A stretch of DNA of 64,000 nucleotides from Eubacterium oxidoreducens (GTDB lineage Bacteria > Bacillota > Clostridia > Lachnospirales > Lachnospiraceae). A program made the translations under genes and the position numbers. Within the stretch, counting starts at the first letter, position 1. The number at the start of each line of letters is the position of its first letter. Below are positions 61,280 to 64,000 of this stretch, piece by piece. Location of the stretch: the NCBI RefSeq assembly GCF_900104415.1, contig NZ_FMXR01000006.1:228927-292926 (forward strand), given 5' to 3'. Below the pieces are notes generated by a model. It did not search any database. It saw nothing but the letters and a program-made list of their open reading frames with translations, and was not told where the DNA came from.

Positions 61280-61318
61280 CCCTTGGTGTGTAAATTGCAA
61301 AGCCCGATACACCAAGGG
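61280..61318. repeat. 10-bp perfect inverted repeat in the element's non-coding region
   Basis: CCCTTGGTGT (61280-61289) and ACACCAAGGG (61309-61318) are exact complements around 19 bases that hold another TGTGTAAA-like motif. It could be a recombinase, replication or regulator site. Confidence 0.7.
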
Positions 61319-61378
61319 AATTCTCCATCTTGTACCATTTTTGTGCGGTCCTACGCTGTAGAATAAAAAGGGCATAAG

Positions 61379-61427
61379 GTGGGACGACACATCACTCCGT
61401 TCTTGCTCGGCATAGCCGAGGTCCCAC
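61379..61427. repeat. Nested stem-loop, candidate transfer origin or structured RNA
   Basis: Outer arms GTGGGAC (61379-61385) and GTCCCAC (61421-61427) enclose a tight inner hairpin CTCGGC-ATA-GCCGAG (61406-61420). GC content is far above the surrounding DNA. This looks like a conserved structured element of Clostridial integrative elements; the oriT idea is inference. Confidence 0.5.
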
Positions 61428-61469
61428 TCCAGCAGAATTCGCTTCGCTTATTCAACAATAAGTCTTGAG

Positions 61470-62084
61470 TTAACCAACCTCTTCTATATAATTACCAGTT
61501 ATTATTTTACCCCGAATCATTTGTTTTAATATAGATTGTTTAATCCTTACTAACGCATTTGTTACTGAATTCCTACAGTAAAATTCAGTTTCCTTTCGAA
61601 AACCTCTACTAGTTTTAATGCAAATCGGTACATATCCGCAAATGTTCTTATTAATAATACTGACATCAGCTGGCTTTCCAGTCACAGGGCGAGTTTGCTG
61701 TATTCCATATTTTTTCCAAAGACGAAAGTGTCCTTTGTAAGTTTCACGTTCTTCATCATCACAATAATCGCCAACCTGCGAAATTATTGTTTCTAGAACA
61801 ATATCATTAACCTGCTCTTCTGATAAATTATATATACCTAGACATTCGATATCACGAAGATATGGTTCAAGTGCATTTCTAATTATTTCATTTTCCCTGA
61901 TTCTTATCTCAGATATATCCTCTTTTTCATCTTGACTACTTGCGACAGCGTTAATATTATCTGTTTCTATTTTGTAAAAATAATCAAAAGGGTCCTCTTC
62001 TTTTCTTGGGACAGAGTTTCCCCAATCTTCTGGATGATATTCTAGTCCAACGCGAATCTTTTTCTCCTCATAATCAAAGCTCAT
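61470..62084 (-). CDS. Hypothetical protein on the mobile element
   Basis: Not recognised. The 204-residue protein has a highly charged first 60 residues, a helical middle (NALEPYLRDIECLGIYNLSE) and a C-terminal part with several Cys and aromatic residues (YVPICIKTSRGFRKETEFYC). No membrane segment or signal is visible. GGAAAGGA precedes the ATG. It lies 81 bases after the next gene upstream, in the same direction, and likely forms an operon with it. Confidence 0.7.
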   Translation of the reverse strand: MSFDYEEKKIRVGLEYHPEDWGNSVPRKEEDPFDYFYKIETDNINAVASSQDEKEDISEIRIRENEIIRNALEPYLRDIECLGIYNLSEEQVNDIVLETIISQVGDYCDDEERETYKGHFRLWKKYGIQQTRPVTGKPADVSIINKNICGYVPICIKTSRGFRKETEFYCRNSVTNALVRIKQSILKQMIRGKIITGNYIEEVG

Positions 62085-62165
62085 ATTTTTTCCTTTCCAT
62101 ACTGATGACTAGCCAATGCCAGTCACCAATACTATTCATCTATAATTTCACCTCAATTGCTATAG

Positions 62166-62681
62166 TTAAACAACTTTTACCAAGACACCTCTACGTCTAT
62201 CAAACTCACTATAATACCTTTTCATTTCAATACCTTTAAGTGTCTTAGGAAGTTTCGGAATATCATCATTTAAAGGCCACCTGCACTGATCTTCCTTAAA
62301 TACCCATTTTTTATCCTCGCATAATTCAAGATACATCAACAGCGCATGTTTAAATTGTGCTTTGGTATCAAAAGAATATTCAGAAAATCTATTGCAATAC
62401 ATCTTATAAACAAAATAAATCAAAGCCATGGGAATTTTATTAAGTTCAGAGGTTTCTTCAAGGAAAGAATCCATAAAATCCCCAAAAGCAGCTTCGCATC
62501 GAAGCTCCTTAGCGGATTTCCCCTGAACAGCAGAATCATTATTAAGCGCATATATTACGTCTTCAATCATTGTATTCAATTTAGCATTAGCTTCATTAGA
62601 TTCTTTCTGATACTTACGCATTGCCCTTATTACCGATTTATGGGACTGAAACAATTTAGAATTTATAGTTTTTGTATTCAT
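62166..62681 (-). CDS. Hypothetical protein on the mobile element
   Basis: Not recognised. From the ATG at 62681 (AGGAGGAG upstream) it has 171 residues, mainly alpha-helical, with a basic start (SHKSVIRAMRKYQKES) and the motif DKKWVFKEDQCRWPLNDDIP followed by a basic C-terminus (EFDRRRGVLVKVV). It resembles small replication or accessory proteins of Clostridial elements, but I cannot name a family. A promoter lies 80 bases upstream, and the gene heads a two-gene unit. Confidence 0.7.
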   Translation of the reverse strand: MNTKTINSKLFQSHKSVIRAMRKYQKESNEANAKLNTMIEDVIYALNNDSAVQGKSAKELRCEAAFGDFMDSFLEETSELNKIPMALIYFVYKMYCNRFSEYSFDTKAQFKHALLMYLELCEDKKWVFKEDQCRWPLNDDIPKLPKTLKGIEMKRYYSEFDRRRGVLVKVV

Positions 62682-62939
62682 AAAATCAACTCCTCCTTCT
62701 GAGCATTTTCTTAAATCTGTACAAATCATATTTCAATCGATATACCGTGTTCTATGCTTTGAGTATATCACCAGTTATATAAAAGTAAAGGTTTTTATTT
62801 ACATTTTTAACTACATTTGTATATCAAAATTTCCAAAATCTATCTTGACTTTTTCGCGTAAAATCGATATTTTTAGTAATATAAACGTTTGCAATCATTT
62901 ATGCTTGTCAATGGTATGTAGTTAAAATCAGGAGAAAAA
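62682..62939. other. AT-rich divergent intergenic region of the mobile element
   Basis: The 258 bases between the two divergent unknown genes contain the leftward promoter at 62762-62789 and runs of A/T. For the rightward gene I find only AGGAG before its ATG and no convincing -35/-10 pair. Confidence 0.5.
62762..62789 (-). promoter_or_regulatory. Sigma-A type promoter of the 61470-62681 unit
   Basis: TTTACT (62784-62789), 16-base spacer, TATACT (62762-62767) on the minus strand, reading toward the gene at 62166-62681. Confidence 0.6.
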
Positions 62940-63653
62940 ATGAAAAATATAGAAAAAGATGAAAAAATAAAAATCGGTCATGAAGCTTACCTATTACCTG
63001 TAACTTTCGAAGACGAATCTCAAGAGCTATATAAAGCAAGTGAGATATACTCTTTAGCTGAAAAACGTTTCGAGTTAGAACCAATAAGAAAGAAGCAAAA
63101 ATCAAATAGCCAAATACGTAAAAACGTAATGATGCATATTACAAGATCACTCGCAAAATACAAAGTTGAAATTCACAACAAAGGTGAAGAACGACGCCCT
63201 CTCCTGTACTATCCAAAAGAAGCCGTAAAAGAATATCTAGAGAATAATACTGAATACTTCTTAAAAATAAAAGCACTCCGCCAAGAAGAACTAACAGATA
63301 CAGACATAAGAAGATACGAATCTATCACCAAAACCCACTATGCTCATCTATTAGCAGAAAGAGATGAAGCACTTAAGCTTATTGACGAATATGAAAACTA
63401 TCAATCATATGAAAATACACCAATAGAAGACATACCTGAAGATGCCCTAAAAGAACAACTGGTTGAATGGGTGACTGCTTCAATTATTAGACAATATATA
63501 ATAAATAACCTAATTGAAATCGATGTTAACGCAATAAAAAGGGATGTTGATCTCTTATATGACAGAGATAAAAACGACGATAATTCAGAATACGCCAAAT
63601 TTGCAGCTGCAAGAATAGCAAGAATGGATTCTTATTGGAAACCTCGTCACTAA
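62940..63653 (+). CDS. Hypothetical charged helical protein, divergent gene on the mobile element
   Basis: Not recognised. The 237-residue protein is strongly alpha-helical and charged, with no membrane segment and no Cys. A possible DNA-binding stretch is RKKQKSNSQIRKNVMMHITR near residues 49-68, with YPKEAVKEYLENN after it, which resembles helix-turn-helix proteins that read a fused residue-binding pocket; this is weak. AGGAG lies six bases before the ATG, and a terminator follows the stop. It is the only rightward gene of the element seen and could be a regulator or replication factor. Confidence 0.7.
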   Translation: MKNIEKDEKIKIGHEAYLLPVTFEDESQELYKASEIYSLAEKRFELEPIRKKQKSNSQIRKNVMMHITRSLAKYKVEIHNKGEERRPLLYYPKEAVKEYLENNTEYFLKIKALRQEELTDTDIRRYESITKTHYAHLLAERDEALKLIDEYENYQSYENTPIEDIPEDALKEQLVEWVTASIIRQYIINNLIEIDVNAIKRDVDLLYDRDKNDDNSEYAKFAAARIARMDSYWKPRH

Positions 63654-63687
63654 AATATGAGACCTCAATATTTACATCTCATATTTT
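63652..63687 (+). terminator. Terminator of the divergent unknown gene
   Basis: AAAATATGAGA and TCTCATATTTT pair perfectly around 14 bases and end in a T-run. The stem starts inside the stop codon. The same ATATGAGA sequence recurs in the inverted repeat at 63731-63851. Confidence 0.75.
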
Positions 63688-63730
63688 TGTTCACGCAAAT
63701 CACAGCGTAAAATAAAGGATTTTGAACAAT

Positions 63731-63851
63731 TGTCTCATATGCTCACTTTTTCGAAAGAACTTTTTAAGTATTATTCAATTTATAATCTTACCATTTTTAT
63801 ATTTTTATTTTTTCTATATATAAATATAAAAATATATGAGCATATGAGACA
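63731..63851. repeat. 15-bp perfect inverted repeat around a very AT-rich core
   Basis: TGTCTCATATGCTCA (63731-63745) and TGAGCATATGAGACA (63837-63851) are exact complements 91 bases apart, and the core between is almost all A and T. ATATGAGA also occurs twice in the neighbouring terminator, so a protein recognising it may have four sites here. Confidence 0.75.
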
Positions 63852-63888
63852 AATATAAAAAATCCCTGTGTTTACAATATTTATTAAC

Positions 63889-63931
63889 GTACCAGATATT
63901 TTTTGAATGATTATTCTTGCCTATTTGGTAC
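63889..63931. repeat. Imperfect 10-bp inverted repeat before the tandem repeats
   Basis: GTACCAGATA (63889-63898) and TATTTGGTAC (63922-63931) match at nine of ten positions. It ends nine bases before the tandem repeats start. Confidence 0.5.
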
Positions 63932-63939
63932 AAGCATCC

Positions 63940-64000
63940 TGTAACATCCGGACATTGGTTCCTGCATTATTCGGACGTTAGTTCTTATAACATCCGGACA
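63940..64000. repeat. 23-bp tandem repeats running off the right edge
   Basis: Units start at 63940, 63963 and 63986. Unit 3 (15 bases seen) matches unit 1 at 14 of 15; unit 2 matches unit 1 at about 16 of 23. The shared core is ACATCCGGACATTGGTTC-like. There are no spacers, so it is not CRISPR. Multiple short repeats of this kind occur at the ends of IS21-family elements, which is an inference here. Confidence 0.65.

Larger units (their letters stand above)
61072..61469. other. 398-base non-coding region of the mobile element, rich in repeats
   Basis: No plausible gene is seen. It holds repeated TGTGTAAA/TTTACACA elements (near 61152, 61232, 61287), a 10-bp inverted repeat (61280-61318), a nested stem (61379-61427) and a short stem with eight Ts on the plus strand near 61202-61229. 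It separates the recombinase from the accessory genes and may hold its operators or a transfer origin. Confidence 0.6.
63654..64000. other. 347-base non-coding right end, AT-rich with nested repeats
   Basis: No gene is seen. In order it holds the terminator stem, a 15-bp inverted repeat around a 91-base A/T-rich core, a 10-bp imperfect inverted repeat (63889-63931) and 23-bp tandem repeats that run off the edge. This layout suits a replication origin or the end of another mobile element. Confidence 0.6.

Noticed and set aside
63940..64000. CRISPR array
   Set aside because: The 23-bp units are contiguous without spacers, the units vary, and no cas gene is present.

Overview
The window looks like chromosome of a motile, low-GC Gram-positive member of the Clostridia, most likely family Lachnospiraceae (Roseburia/Butyrivibrio-like). 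The signs are one long flagellar-chemotaxis operon with CheC, CheD, FliY and CheV, a CodY repressor next to topA/dprA/comM, a DUF4364 gene, a CBS-DRTGG type family II pyrophosphatase, and AT-rich intergenic DNA with AGGAGG-type ribosome binding sites.

Region 1 (1-31073, all on the minus strand, so transcribed right to left) is the fla/che operon. In transcription order it reads flgB-flgC-fliE-fliF-fliG-fliH-fliI-fliJ-motE-like-fliK-flgD-TIGR02530-flgE-motA-motB-fliL-fliM-fliY-cheY-fliO-fliP-fliQ-fliR-flhB-flhA-flhF-flhG-PilZ-cheB-cheA-cheW-cheC-cheD-unknown-sigD, and sigD runs off the left edge. It encodes rod, MS ring, export apparatus, hook, stator, switch, chemotaxis signalling and the flagellar sigma factor. 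A sigma-A type promoter lies before flgB. Three hairpins and a second promoter before motA suggest the operon is subdivided. flbD, usual between flgE and motA, is absent. flhF is split by a -1 frameshift exactly at an A AAA AAG heptamer.

Region 2 (31074-37093, minus) holds codY, topA, dprA and comM. The codY promoter is enclosed by a perfect 12-bp inverted repeat whose arms resemble CodY boxes.

Region 3 (37241-49541) is housekeeping: an RluA-type pseudouridine synthase, trpS, a DUF5662 gene, malic enzyme, a radical SAM protein, DUF4364, the nadA-nadB-nadC NAD operon with a palindrome over its -35 box, a flavin-reductase-like protein, the CBS pyrophosphatase, a coiled-coil membrane protein and a small FliD-like protein. 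The last has overlapping sigma-A and sigma-D type promoters, tying it to the sigD encoded at the left edge.

Region 4 (49681-59248, minus) holds ung, hisF, a frameshifted hisH, a large acidic/lysine-rich membrane protein, cheV, a lipoprotein, a histidine kinase/response regulator pair, a small membrane protein and a NeuD-like acetyltransferase.

Region 5 (about 59330-64000) is the left end of a mobile element: a large serine recombinase, a 398-base structured non-coding stretch, three unrecognised genes, a 15-bp inverted repeat around very AT-rich DNA, and 23-bp tandem repeats running off the right edge. No tRNA, rRNA or CRISPR array was seen. Two genes (flhF, hisH) are frameshifted at 6-base homopolymers in opposite directions, so sequencing error must be excluded before biology is claimed.
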